Shown in pieces: positions 8,587 to 16,873 of a DNA stretch of 64,000 nt. Below the pieces are notes generated by a model, which was not told where the DNA came from, did not search any database, and saw only the letters and a program-made list of their open reading frames with translations. Source of the stretch: Pseudomonas sp. G.S.17 (lineage in GTDB: Bacteria; Pseudomonadota; Gammaproteobacteria; Pseudomonadales; Pseudomonadaceae); assembly GCF_038096165.1 (NCBI RefSeq), contig NZ_CP151076.1, positions 3,655,501 through 3,719,500 of the forward strand. The letters are read 5' to 3'. Made by a program: the position numbers and the translations under genes. Positions within the stretch are counted from its first letter, which is position 1, and every line of letters begins with the position of its first letter.

Positions 8587-9017
8587 GGCGATTTTTCCTG
8601 CGAAGGAGTGTCGCTCAAAGAAGGTTCCCACACGGAGCTAAGCAAACGCGCGGTCAGCGAAGGCCCGATCAGCGTGGTCAGCAACCCGTAATAGGTGGTC
8701 AGCAAGACTTTGCCAAAAAACAGCGCATTGGTTTTGCTTTGCTCGACGAGTACGGCCGCGATGGCAGTCAGAATAGGCGATGCCTGCAGGCTGCCATAGC
8801 TGGCAGCCAGACTTGGATGAGTCGTTACGCAGAGATGAAGGCTGCGACGCAGCAACGCCGCAGCCCCTTGTTGGCCGATGACAGGCGTGAGCGCCGCGTC
8901 CATATCCTGCAATATGGAAACGACCGCTTGAGCAATTGTTGCAATGTCAGCGTTGGGGCCAACGCGGTGCGCCAGAGAAGCTACGATCTGACGGCTCTCT
9001 TCGCTGAGCGTGGGCAT
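8583..9017 (-). CDS. Small helical protein of unknown function, first gene of KaiC operon
   Basis: About 144 residues from MPTLSEESRQIVASL. It looks mostly alpha-helical, rich in Ala and Leu, with repeated short amphipathic helices and a moderately hydrophobic C-terminal half, but no clear transmembrane span or signal peptide. Its stop overlaps the KaiC start codon (ATGA), implying translational coupling and a functional link. I do not recognise the family. By position it may take the place KaiB has elsewhere, but it bears no visible resemblance to the thioredoxin-like KaiB fold. Confidence 0.7.
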   Translation of the reverse strand: MPTLSEESRQIVASLAHRVGPNADIATIAQAVVSILQDMDAALTPVIGQQGAAALLRRSLHLCVTTHPSLAASYGSLQASPILTAIAAVLVEQSKTNALFFGKVLLTTYYGLLTTLIGPSLTARLLSSVWEPSLSDTPSQEKSP

Positions 9018-9062
9018 GGCTAACTGATATCCGAAGGACAGACTCAGATGGTACACCCTATT

Positions 9063-9128
9063 GCCGGTTACCGAGCACTGATTGATAAATGCAGTGTAAC
9101 CGGCTGATTTAAATCAAATCTTTTGATT
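9063..9128 (-). promoter_or_regulatory. Upstream region of KaiC operon with ANR/FNR-like box and inverted repeats
   Basis: CTGAT-TTAA-ATCAA at 9104-9117 differs from the FNR/ANR consensus TTGAT-N4-ATCAA at one position. It lies 87 bp upstream of the start at 9017. Next to it AATCAAA/TTTGATT (9112-9118 and 9122-9128) forms a second palindrome, and GCCGGTTA/TAACCGGC (9063-9070, 9097-9104) with inner CACTG/CAGTG makes a larger imperfect inverted repeat over the probable promoter. Minus-strand TATCAA at 9087-9082 could be a -10. Oxygen-dependent control is an inference from the motif. Confidence 0.45.
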
Positions 9129-9272
9129 ATGGCCAAATGCCTTAATCCGACAAAGGCAGTCGAATCGCTCGTAATTCAAACGCTATCGAAAATGACTTGG
9201 CCAGCGAATCCAAAACGCCATCATGCCGTTGGCGTTTGATGAGCGTGGGTCAACAGCAGAGTGAATCGGATA

Positions 9273-9950
9273 TCAGACCGGCTCGGACATCGTCACCCGG
9301 TTTTTCACGCTCTCACGCTCCTGCATCCTTGCGTACCAGGCGTGCAGTGCCTGACATTCTTCAGGAATCGCCAGCTCGACAAGCCCCGCGAAGATCAAAC
9401 CGCCAATAACGGTGATATCGGCCATTGAAAACGTTTCACCCGCCACGAACGGCCGGGTTTGCAGAACGGCATCGAAGTAATGCATGCCGCGCAGGGCCTT
9501 GTCGCGCTGGCGAAAACCCCATTCGGCATTCTGGTAAAGCTCGACGTCAGGACCCAGCCCCGGCGTGGCGTGATGGAAATACACACTGACGGCGTCCAGC
9601 AGCTCCAGTTCGGCGCGTTTGCTCATCATGTGGATCAGGCCTTTTTCCAGCGGGGTGCTGCCGGTGAGCGTGGGTGCGCCATCAAGGCTGTCGAGGTATT
9701 CGGTGATCGCAGTGCATTCCGCAATCAGGGTTCCATCGTCGAGTTCCAGCACCGGGAGCGTGCCGGAGTAGTTCTTGGCCAGGAATTCCGGGGTCTTGTG
9801 CTCGCCTTTCCAGAGATCGATCGAAACGAAACGGGTGCGCGATTGCAGGTTTTTCTCTGCCAGGGCGATGCGTACACGCGCCGGATACGGGCCTGTATGC
9901 CAGTCGTAGATGGTCAGCGTGCTTGTGTCTGACGGGGTGTTGGAGTTCAT
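9273..9950 (-). CDS. Glutathione S-transferase family protein
   Basis: 225 residues. The N-terminal thioredoxin-like domain (IYDWHTGPYPARVRIAL, then SGTLPVLELDDGTLIAECTAITEYLD with the cis-Pro and the glutathione-binding Glu-Cys/Ser turn) and the all-helical C-terminal domain (FVAGETFSMADITVIGGL) are both complete. Cytosolic GSTs of this kind conjugate or isomerise electrophiles. The gene diverges from a TetR regulator at 10066, which probably represses it and responds to an electrophile. Substrate unknown. Confidence 0.88.
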   Translation of the reverse strand: MNSNTPSDTSTLTIYDWHTGPYPARVRIALAEKNLQSRTRFVSIDLWKGEHKTPEFLAKNYSGTLPVLELDDGTLIAECTAITEYLDSLDGAPTLTGSTPLEKGLIHMMSKRAELELLDAVSVYFHHATPGLGPDVELYQNAEWGFRQRDKALRGMHYFDAVLQTRPFVAGETFSMADITVIGGLIFAGLVELAIPEECQALHAWYARMQERESVKNRVTMSEPV

Positions 9951-10065
9951 AATAATATTCTACCTGTCTGCCAGTTGATAGGTAGAAGATAACGAGTGAA
10001 AAGTTAACGGTCAAGGGCTTTGTATCGCTTAAGATGCCCAGCCATTGAACCGAGGAGACAGTGAA
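9951..10065. promoter_or_regulatory. Divergent GST/TetR promoter with inverted repeat
   Basis: The 115-bp gap holds both promoters. ATTCTACCTGTCTGCC... AGTTGATAGGTAGAAGAT contains inverted arms CTACCT (9961-9966 region) and AGGTAGA (about 9981-9987), next to the GST start, a plausible TetR operator. The TetR gene has a strong GAGGAG at 10052-10057. Confidence 0.5.
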
Positions 10066-10629
10066 GTGAGCTCAAACCATCGAGAAGCCATTCTGGCCGC
10101 CGCCAAGGATGCCGCGCAGGCCCGTGGCTACAGCGGTTTGAATTTTCGTGATCTCGGCGAAGTCGTGGGCATCAAGAGCGCGAGCATCTACTACCACTTC
10201 CCGAGCAAGGCCGATCTGGGCGCAGCCGTAGCTCGACGCTATTGGCAAGACACCGCCGCCGAACTGGAAACCATGCTGGCCGAAATGCCGGACCCGGCCA
10301 GCTGCCTGCGCCGCTATCCCGAGCTGTTTCGCCGCTCGCTGGCGAACGGTAACCGGCTGTGCCTGTGCAGCTTCATGTCCGCCGAATTCGACGACTTGCC
10401 GGAACCGGTCAAGACGGAGATCCAGACCTTCGCCGACATCAGCGTGGCCTGGCTCGGCAAAGTCCTGGCTGCTGCAAACGGTTCCAGCCCCGAGGACAAC
10501 CAAGCACAGGCGCGCGCGATCTTCGCTGCGGTCTCCGGCGCTCAGCTCATGGCAAGAAGCCGCGCGGATATCGGGCTCTATGACACGCTGATCGAAAGTT
10601 ATCGTGTGGCGGGACTGCTGCCGGCGTAA
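10066..10629 (+). CDS. TetR/AcrR-family transcriptional regulator
   Basis: 187 residues from a GTG start chosen because GAGGAG lies 8 bp upstream; an in-frame TTG at 10045 would leave that site inside the gene. The N-terminal helix-turn-helix is typical (FRDLGEVVGIKSASIYYHFPSKADLGAAV). The C-terminal ligand domain has a Cys-bearing segment, NRLCLCSFMSAEFDDLP, resembling thiol-containing regulators of the AcuR/NemR type, so electrophile sensing by cysteine is possible. It is divergent from a glutathione S-transferase gene, its likely target. Confidence 0.86.
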   Translation: MSSNHREAILAAAKDAAQARGYSGLNFRDLGEVVGIKSASIYYHFPSKADLGAAVARRYWQDTAAELETMLAEMPDPASCLRRYPELFRRSLANGNRLCLCSFMSAEFDDLPEPVKTEIQTFADISVAWLGKVLAAANGSSPEDNQAQARAIFAAVSGAQLMARSRADIGLYDTLIESYRVAGLLPA

Positions 10630-10808
10630 ACACAAAGCTTCGCGGCTTCCGGCAGCATCGGTCTAGTGGTGGCTAAGCAAAAGCAGGCAGCCTATTGACC
10701 AGACTCGGTGTGAATTCCGTCATCAGCTGGCAGGCATTGAGGGTTGGACGAGAAGGCTGAACCGCTACCGCCAACCCCGAAAAACGCTGTACCTCAGCAA
10801 TCATTGAA

Positions 10809-11186
10809 GTGACGGGCATCATGAGCGAACAGCTGGCGAATGTAGAGCGAGCCATTGAAGTCCCACGCCCGCAATTGGGTAATATGGCGATTGTCGGCGC
10901 CATAGCGGCAACGTGTGTCGGGCTGCCGGGTTGGGTCGCGCCGACTGCGTCCGAATGGGTTTTGCTGGGCATAGTCTCGCTGACGGGGGTGGTCGCTCAA
11001 CTGCTGCTCATTCAGTCCCTTAGATATGCAACAGCCGGAACCCTGCAACCGTTCAACTACGCGTTGCTGGTGTTCGCGACCCTGATAGGCTTGGCCGTGT
11101 TCGGCGAGATTCCTGATACCTGGACGGTGGTCGGCGCGGTATTGGTTATTCTCGGGGGCATGTATTCCATCAAAACCAAAAGCTGA
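10809..11186 (+). pseudogene. C-terminal half of an EamA/DMT-type transporter
   Basis: About 125 codons with four to five membrane segments ending GALVILGGMYSIKTKS-like, matching the second EamA repeat (WVAPTASEWVLLGIVSLTG, then ALLVFATLIGLAVFGEIPDTW). Full carriers have about 290 residues in ten helices; the first repeat is missing. No good start codon or ribosome site precedes it. It is probably a truncated relic; a functional five-helix small form cannot be excluded. Confidence 0.65.
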
Positions 11187-11354
11187 ATGCCGCGCCTGGC
11201 ATTTGCTGAAGTATTGAGCGAAATCGGTCAGGGCTGTGTGAGCGAATGTGTCCTGAATATGCCTGTGTGGAATGATTGTTACCGGATTGAAATATACGAC
11301 CGGGCCATTTATTTCACTTCGATTAGGACTCATCAATCGCCCTGACTGACCCTC

Positions 11355-11495
11355 GTGAGCAAACTTCTGATCGTCGACGTCGAAATCCTCGATCTGCAGG
11401 TCAGTCGGTTGCGCCGCGAGATCGAACCCGACAGCAAGCGCCCCGACATCATCCGCAGCGGGCGCAACGGCGGCTACAACTCACCGCTGATGTAA
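11355..11495 (+). pseudogene. C-terminal relic of an OmpR-type response regulator
   Basis: 46 codons ending at TAA 11495. The segment VDVEILDLQVSRLRREIEPD followed by SKRPDIIRSGRNGGY resembles the recognition helix and wing of OmpR/PhoB regulators (usually VDVQVSRLRRKIE...RTVRGVGY). The receiver domain and most of the winged helix are gone. It is followed 8 bp later by what looks like the start of the partner sensor kinase, so this is a collapsed two-component locus. Confidence 0.6.
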
Positions 11496-11502
11496 GCCGG
11501 CG

Positions 11503-11619
11503 ATGAGCGCTCTGGACGGATCCAGGGACACCATCGTGCGCTGGATCGCGCTGACGATCATCGCCGTGTTAGTTGAATCTGCAGAAACTTCCCCTATTTA
11601 CGCGCCAGCTCGTGGTTGA
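11503..11619 (+). pseudogene. N-terminal relic of a sensor histidine kinase
   Basis: ATG at 11503 opens MSALDGSRDTIVRWIALTII followed by AVLVE, like the first residues and first membrane helix of sensor kinases that follow OmpR regulators. Homology seems to stop near 11575; the remaining codons read into the antisense of the next gene and end at TGA 11619. No HisKA or HATPase sequence follows. Identity is inferred from the pairing with the response-regulator tail just upstream. Confidence 0.45.
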
Positions 11620-11923
11620 TGCACTGCTCTAAATAGGTCTGCTTGATACCGGCCGGCTTCAGGCGTGAAGCACTTTTATACGTCTGTTCGGTGATGCCCA
11701 TGGCCGTCATGCGCATCCAGGGTTGGGTAAACTTCCGGGTTTGCAGCTTCTTGCGTGCGCCATAGAGGGTCACTCCCGCAAGCTTCGATTCCTGCGCGCC
11801 TGCCGCAATGCCCGAACCCCAGGCGCAAATAACCCGCCCATTCATGCTCGGCTCTTTCGCCTGAGCCGTTAGCGAAACATTGACCAAGACCAACGTCGCC
11901 GCAATCAATCCAAAGATCCGCAT
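11594..11923 (-). CDS. Small exported protein of unknown function
   Basis: About 109 residues from MRIFGLIAATLVLVNVSLTAQA, a clear Sec signal peptide cleaved after AQA, leaving a mature protein of about 87 residues. It contains two Cys (VICAWGS and LEQCINHEL) that may form a disulfide in the periplasm. The basic middle (YGARKKLQTRKFTQPW) has no recognised motif. An in-frame start at 11992 would bury the signal peptide. Function unknown. Confidence 0.65.
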   Translation of the reverse strand: MRIFGLIAATLVLVNVSLTAQAKEPSMNGRVICAWGSGIAAGAQESKLAGVTLYGARKKLQTRKFTQPWMRMTAMGITEQTYKSASRLKPAGIKQTYLEQCINHELARK

Positions 11924-12087
11924 CAAGCCAGCACCTAACATTCTGAAAAGAAAGACAGTTTGACGGGCAATCCGAGATTGCGGGGCCAGCAATATGCCTT
12001 ATTTCCTGGTGAAACTGCTGACGGAAGCTGGCGGTTAGCCATTTATTCTGGATAACATGACCACAGTCCAGTCGTCAGGTCGCGCCC

Positions 12088-13764
12088 ATGCTCAAAGCCA
12101 GTCTCCGTAGCCACCTGACCCTCTGGTTTGCCGGTCTGTCCCTGCTGACGCTGCTGATCGTCGGCGTGTATGTGGGCCATATCGCCACCGAGCAAATGAA
12201 GCAGGCGAGCGGCAGCGCGTTGGCGAGCACTGCCCGATCAGCTGCGGCGCTATTGGGCATCCAGTTGCGGGAACGACAACTGGAAATCTTTCTGCTCAGC
12301 CGCGAACCCCATCTGGTGCGAGGCAACCTCGATGACCCGGACATATTGCCGTCGATGGAGCTGCGCAGTCAGTCGCGGTCCGAATACGCCTGGATGGGCG
12401 TGGCGGACACCGATGGGCGGGTGCGCCAGGCGGTGAAAGGCCTGCTGCTGAATCAATCGGTGAAAGAACGCCCTTGGTTCAAGGCCGGATTGCTCGGCCC
12501 GTACACCGGCGATCCTCATGAGGCGCTGCTGCTGGCAAAAATGCTGCCCTCCAATACCAACGGCGAGCCTCTGCGTTTCATTGATTTTGCAGCGCCCATT
12601 GTCAATGTCGACGGTCAAGTGGTCGGCGTCCTCGGCGCACATGCCCATTGGAGCTGGGTGACGACGATTGTTCAATCCGCCGTCTCGCACACCGACATGA
12701 GCGCTGACACGCAGGTGCTGATCGTCAATCAGGATGGGCGGATACTCTATCCCGAGCAACTTGCCGGGCAGCAGCAAACCAATATGCCTGGATCGCCACT
12801 CACCCTCTCCGATGCCTCCGGCTGGTCGGTGGACAGCGAGTTTGTCAGCAGCGTCATTGCAGTGCAGACGCCGCCCAACTCGGGGCTGGCCTGGAACATT
12901 GCGGTCCGCCAGCCGCTGAACACAGCGCTGCAACCCGCGCGCATCCTGCTTTACAAGCTGCTGGGGCTGGGTGTGCTTGCCGCGCTGCTGTTCGCGGTGG
13001 TGGCTTACTATCTGGCGCTGACCCTCAGTCGACCAATCGAGCAACTGGCCAGATCCGCCAAGCGGGTCCAGGCCCATCGCACCGACGTGTCCTTTCCCCT
13101 GCATCATCCCGTTCAGGAAATCGCGCAACTGGGCCAATCCATGCAAAGCATGACCGAGTCGTTGCTGGGCAAGGAGCGTGAATTGCAGGCCGCGAACGCG
13201 TCTCTGGAAACCACCGTCGCGCAACGCACCGCCGCCCTTACCCAGGCCAATGCCGAACTCTTGAAACTGGCGAGCCACGACGCCCTCACCGGGGTTTACA
13301 ACCGGCGTCGGCTGGATGAGAAGCTGGTCGAGTGCAGCCTGCTCTTCAAGCGCACCGGCCGTGCATTCGCCTTACTGTTGATCGATGCCGACCATTTCAA
13401 GCGCATTAATGACACCTTCGGACACGCCACCGGTGACGAAGTGCTGGTGCAACTGGCGCAGTTGATTCAATCCAGCACCCGCGCCACTGACTTTGTCGCC
13501 CGCTATGGCGGTGAAGAGTTCGCCGTGCTGTTGCTGGAAATCGAAGGCGAACAAAGCCCGTTGATTGTTGCCCAGACCATCTGCTCCGCCATCGCCCAGG
13601 CCACGTTTGCCGTGGTCGGGCAAGTCACCGTTAGCGTCGGTATCGCACTGGCGCGGGCCTCGGACGCCAATCCGGCGGCGCTGATCAATCGCGCTGATCA
13701 GCAGCTTTACCAGGCGAAGCGATTAGGCAGGAACCGGGTCGCATCGTTTGAGCGAAGTTCGTGA
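12088..13764 (+). CDS. Membrane diguanylate cyclase with Cache-type sensor, HAMP and GGDEF
   Basis: 558 residues. An N-terminal helix (13-33) and a second near 290-310 flank a periplasmic dCache-like domain, then a HAMP-like linker, a coiled coil (SLETTVAQRTAALTQAN) and a GGDEF domain from about residue 395. The active site reads GGEEF and the inhibitory I-site is RATD five residues ahead, so both synthesis of cyclic di-GMP and product feedback look intact. DALTGVYNRRRLDE and DADHFKRINDTFGH are canonical. No EAL domain. The sensed ligand is unknown. Its last codons overlap a transporter relic. Confidence 0.9.
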   Translation: MLKASLRSHLTLWFAGLSLLTLLIVGVYVGHIATEQMKQASGSALASTARSAAALLGIQLRERQLEIFLLSREPHLVRGNLDDPDILPSMELRSQSRSEYAWMGVADTDGRVRQAVKGLLLNQSVKERPWFKAGLLGPYTGDPHEALLLAKMLPSNTNGEPLRFIDFAAPIVNVDGQVVGVLGAHAHWSWVTTIVQSAVSHTDMSADTQVLIVNQDGRILYPEQLAGQQQTNMPGSPLTLSDASGWSVDSEFVSSVIAVQTPPNSGLAWNIAVRQPLNTALQPARILLYKLLGLGVLAALLFAVVAYYLALTLSRPIEQLARSAKRVQAHRTDVSFPLHHPVQEIAQLGQSMQSMTESLLGKERELQAANASLETTVAQRTAALTQANAELLKLASHDALTGVYNRRRLDEKLVECSLLFKRTGRAFALLLIDADHFKRINDTFGHATGDEVLVQLAQLIQSSTRATDFVARYGGEEFAVLLLEIEGEQSPLIVAQTICSAIAQATFAVVGQVTVSVGIALARASDANPAALINRADQQLYQAKRLGRNRVASFERSS

Positions 13765-14189
13765 CTCAGGTAAAGGATGCCACCGGGGTCAACGCCTTCA
13801 TGCACTACACGCCGATCATTCTCAAGAACACCGGGATTGGCACCAATACCGCGCTGACCGCCACTATCAGCAACGGCATCGTCTCGGTGATCGCCACCCT
13901 GCTGGGTATCTGGGCGATCGGCCGCTTCGGGCGTCGTCATCTGTTGATGTCGGAACTGTTCCCGACGCAGGTTCGTGGCCTGCTGACCGGTACCGCCGTG
14001 TCGATGCAATGGCTGTTCAACGCAGCGGTTGCCTTTCCAATGGCCCTGGCAGCGCTGGGAAACCCGACCTTTTTTGTCTTTGCGGTGATTAACGTTGGCT
14101 CTTTGCTGTTCGTGTTCTTCTGTCTGCCGGAAACCAAGGGCAAGTCTCTGGAACAGATCGAACGCCACATGAAGAAAGAGCTGGTTTAA
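13761..14189 (+). pseudogene. MFS sugar-porter relic with internal deletion
   Basis: 142 codons open at GTG 13761. Residues up to IWAIGRFGRRHLL match the middle of a sugar-porter MFS protein (TGVNAFMHYTPIILKNTGIG). The text then jumps straight to SELFPTQVRGLLTG and runs to the genuine C-terminus, PETKGKSLEQIERHMKKELV. About 60-80 residues are missing at that junction, and the first half of the roughly 450-residue carrier is missing altogether. The reading frame survives by chance, but a working carrier is very unlikely. Confidence 0.75.
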
Positions 14190-14223
14190 TGTCGCCCGCC
14201 ATACTCAATTTTTGCGAGGTTTC

Positions 14224-15399
14224 ATGACTACAACTGCCGACACGCAACCCACCAGCTGGATCAGTGTCTGCACGCTGGCCGTCGCTGCGTTCATCTTCAT
14301 CACCACCGAGTTCGCTCCGGTGGGCTTGTTGAGCGCCATCGCCAGCAGCTTTGACATGACCCCGGCGCAAGTGGGCCCCATGTTGACGGTCTATGCCTGG
14401 ACCGTGTCTCTGATGTCGCTGCCGATGATGTTGCTGACCCGTAACGTCGAGCGGCGTCTGTTGCTCAAAGTGGCCATCGGCACGCTGATCGCCAGCCATC
14501 TCATCCTCAGCCTTGCGCCCAGTTTCACCATCGTAGTGATCAGCCGTATCTGTATTGCCCTGGCGCACTCGGTGTTCTGGTCGATTACCGCATCGCTCGC
14601 CGTGCGCCTGGCGCCAGCCGCCAATCATGGCCGCGCGCTGAGCATCCTGGCCATGGGCTCGTCCCTGGCGATGGTGCTGGGCATCCCCATTGGCCGTCTG
14701 CTGGGTGAAGGCATGGGCTGGCGCGCGACCTTTGTCGCCATCGCGCTGGTGGCCTGCCTGATCTGGTTTTTGCTGGCCAAGAAGTTGCCGCTGCTGCCGA
14801 GCCAGAACAGCGGCAGCCTGACCAGCCTGCCTGTGCTCTTCAAGCGTCCGGCGCTGGTGTCGCTGTATGTCATCACCGCGCTGGTGGTGACCGCCAACTT
14901 TACCGCCTACACCTACATCGAGTCGTTCGTGCAGTCGGTGGGCGGCTTCAGTCAATCGACCACCACCTGGCTGCTGCTGTTGTTCGGTCTGGCTGGATTG
15001 CTCGGCTCGATTTTCTTCAGCGTCTTGCATACGCGCTTCCCGGCGACCCTGACTCACATCGCGATTGGTTGTCTGTGCCTGTGTCTGGGGCTGATGTTCT
15101 GGGCATCGTTGAGCGTTTACGCGCTGGTTGCCGTCTTCGCCGTGTGGGGCCTGGCGATGCTGTGCTTCGGCGTGCAGATGCAGTCCCAGGTGATTCGCAT
15201 GGCGCCGGACGCAACCGACGTTGCCACCGCGCTGCACTCGGCGATCTACAACATCGGCATCGGCGGCGGTGCGTTGTTGGGCAGCATCGTGGTCCATCAT
15301 TTCGGCGCGGCCTGGGTAGGTTTTATCGGCTGCCTGGTGGCGATCATTGCCTTGGCGATCTGCTGGGTGACCAGTCGCCGCTACAGCAGCGCCATCTGA
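14224..15399 (+). CDS. sotB: SotB-like sugar/arabinose efflux MFS transporter
   Basis: 391 residues with twelve predicted membrane helices. The N-terminal run LAVAAFIFITTEFAPVGLLS and the later RICIALAHSVFWSITASLAVRLAP closely follow SotB/YdeA, which exports arabinose and other sugars by proton antiport. The start at 14224 has GAGG 6 bp upstream. An in-frame ATG at 14212 precedes that site. It follows a sugar-porter relic. The specific substrate in this organism is not shown by the sequence. Confidence 0.85.
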   Translation: MTTTADTQPTSWISVCTLAVAAFIFITTEFAPVGLLSAIASSFDMTPAQVGPMLTVYAWTVSLMSLPMMLLTRNVERRLLLKVAIGTLIASHLILSLAPSFTIVVISRICIALAHSVFWSITASLAVRLAPAANHGRALSILAMGSSLAMVLGIPIGRLLGEGMGWRATFVAIALVACLIWFLLAKKLPLLPSQNSGSLTSLPVLFKRPALVSLYVITALVVTANFTAYTYIESFVQSVGGFSQSTTTWLLLLFGLAGLLGSIFFSVLHTRFPATLTHIAIGCLCLCLGLMFWASLSVYALVAVFAVWGLAMLCFGVQMQSQVIRMAPDATDVATALHSAIYNIGIGGGALLGSIVVHHFGAAWVGFIGCLVAIIALAICWVTSRRYSSAI

Positions 15400-15438
15400 T
15401 CTTTTTCAGGCGTTTTGCGAGTGGCTCTTGCGGGCCAC

Positions 15439-16809
15439 TCACCAGGCGTACTGCTCAATCACCCGCCGCACTTCCTTGAGCGCTACCTCAAGCGTCGGCA
15501 AGTCGACGGAACCCAATGCCAGCCGAATCCCGTGGGGCACCGGGCCAGACGCGACAAAAGACTCAGCCGTCGAAACCGCAACATTCGCCCGCAACAGAGC
15601 CACGGTGACCTGATCGGCGCGGACCTCTTCCGGCAGCGGCAGCCAGAGAAAATAGGAATTGGGGTGACCGATGCAGCGCAGACCGGCCAGCACCTTTCTG
15701 GCAATCGCCTGCCGGGTCGAGGCATCCTCGCGCTTCTCGGCTTCGAGGCGGGCGACGGTGCCATCCTCGATCCAGCCACAGACCATTGCCGTCATGACGC
15801 CGGGGGTGTTCCAGGTCGTCGCTCTTATCGCGCGTTCGAACAGTGGCACCCAATCCAGCGGCGTGACGACGAAGCCGACGCGCAACCCCGTGGCGATGTT
15901 TTTCGAGAAACCGGAGACGTACACCGTCAACTCGGGTGCCAGTGTCGCCAAGGGCGTCGGCGGGTTCTCGGCGAGAAAGGCATAGGCGGCATCCTCGATC
16001 AGCAACAGGTTGTGCTGTCGGGCAATACCGACCAGTCGTTCACGCCAGGCCAGATCCAACACCCAGCCCATGGGGTTATGCAGCGTCGGCATGCTGTAGA
16101 CCGCTTTGACCCGTCGCCTGGCGCACAAGGTTTCAAGGGCATCCAGATCAGGTTCCCGGTCGGTGATCGGGATCGACACCAGCTCCAGACGATGCGCGTC
16201 CGCAACTACCTTGAATCCCGGGTAAGTGAGCGCGTCGACGGCAATCACATCCCCCGGCTTGAACAGCGCCATGACGGCGATTGCCAAGCCGTGTTGAGCG
16301 CCGCTGACAATCAGCAGCTGTTCAGCGGCAACCGCCAGGCCACGACAGGCCAGATAACGCGCCAGACACGCGCGCTCGTGCAGACGGCCGGCGTGGGGTT
16401 GATAACGCAGCAGTGCTTGCAGATCCCCCGCCACCGCCAACTGGCGCAGCGCACCGCGCAACAGCTCAACCTGACCGGGCAGTGACGGGTAATTGAAACT
16501 GAGATCCAGCATGCCAGCCGCCACTTCCTGCTGATCAATGCCGCGCCCCGGCGGCAACGTCGTTTCCCGGACAAAGGTGCCCCTCCCGGTTTCGCCGCTG
16601 ATCAGGCCCATGGTCTCCAGCTCGGCATAGACCCTGGACGCGGTCACCAGCGCCAGCCCTTCGCGGACGGCCAGTTCCCGGTGAGTGGGCAAGCGGGTAC
16701 CGGGCGGCAACGCGCCCGAACGAATGTCGGCAGCGAATGCATCCACCAGGGTCTTGTAGCGAGCACGGGCCATATGAAGATGTATCCATGACGATTTTTT
16801 GATTGTCAT
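15439..16809 (-). CDS. MocR-type GntR regulator / PLP aminotransferase fusion
   Basis: About 456 residues. The N-terminal GntR winged helix (LVDAFAADIRSGALPPGTRLPTHRELAVREG) is joined to a fold-type I aminotransferase domain. The PLP Schiff-base lysine is in VSGFSKNIATGLRVG; other PLP contacts are SMPTLHNPMGW and LIEDAAYAF. MocR proteins are usually regulators, not free aminotransferases. It diverges from the EamA carrier at 16874 across about 65 bp, so that carrier is the likely target, an arrangement common for amino-acid exporters. The start at 16809 includes the conserved Trp; 16773 and 16839 are alternatives. Confidence 0.87.
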   Translation of the reverse strand: MTIKKSSWIHLHMARARYKTLVDAFAADIRSGALPPGTRLPTHRELAVREGLALVTASRVYAELETMGLISGETGRGTFVRETTLPPGRGIDQQEVAAGMLDLSFNYPSLPGQVELLRGALRQLAVAGDLQALLRYQPHAGRLHERACLARYLACRGLAVAAEQLLIVSGAQHGLAIAVMALFKPGDVIAVDALTYPGFKVVADAHRLELVSIPITDREPDLDALETLCARRRVKAVYSMPTLHNPMGWVLDLAWRERLVGIARQHNLLLIEDAAYAFLAENPPTPLATLAPELTVYVSGFSKNIATGLRVGFVVTPLDWVPLFERAIRATTWNTPGVMTAMVCGWIEDGTVARLEAEKREDASTRQAIARKVLAGLRCIGHPNSYFLWLPLPEEVRADQVTVALLRANVAVSTAESFVASGPVPHGIRLALGSVDLPTLEVALKEVRRVIEQYAW

Positions 16810-16873
16810 GATCTTCAGCCATACGATAGCCAGACGCAACCGGCATTACCCCGACCACAGTGAGTGAAGCGCT

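Noticed and set aside
10673..10972. Minus-strand open frame of 99 codons overlapping the DMT relic
   Set aside because: It is largely the antisense of the relic, and its remaining part has no recognisable motif.
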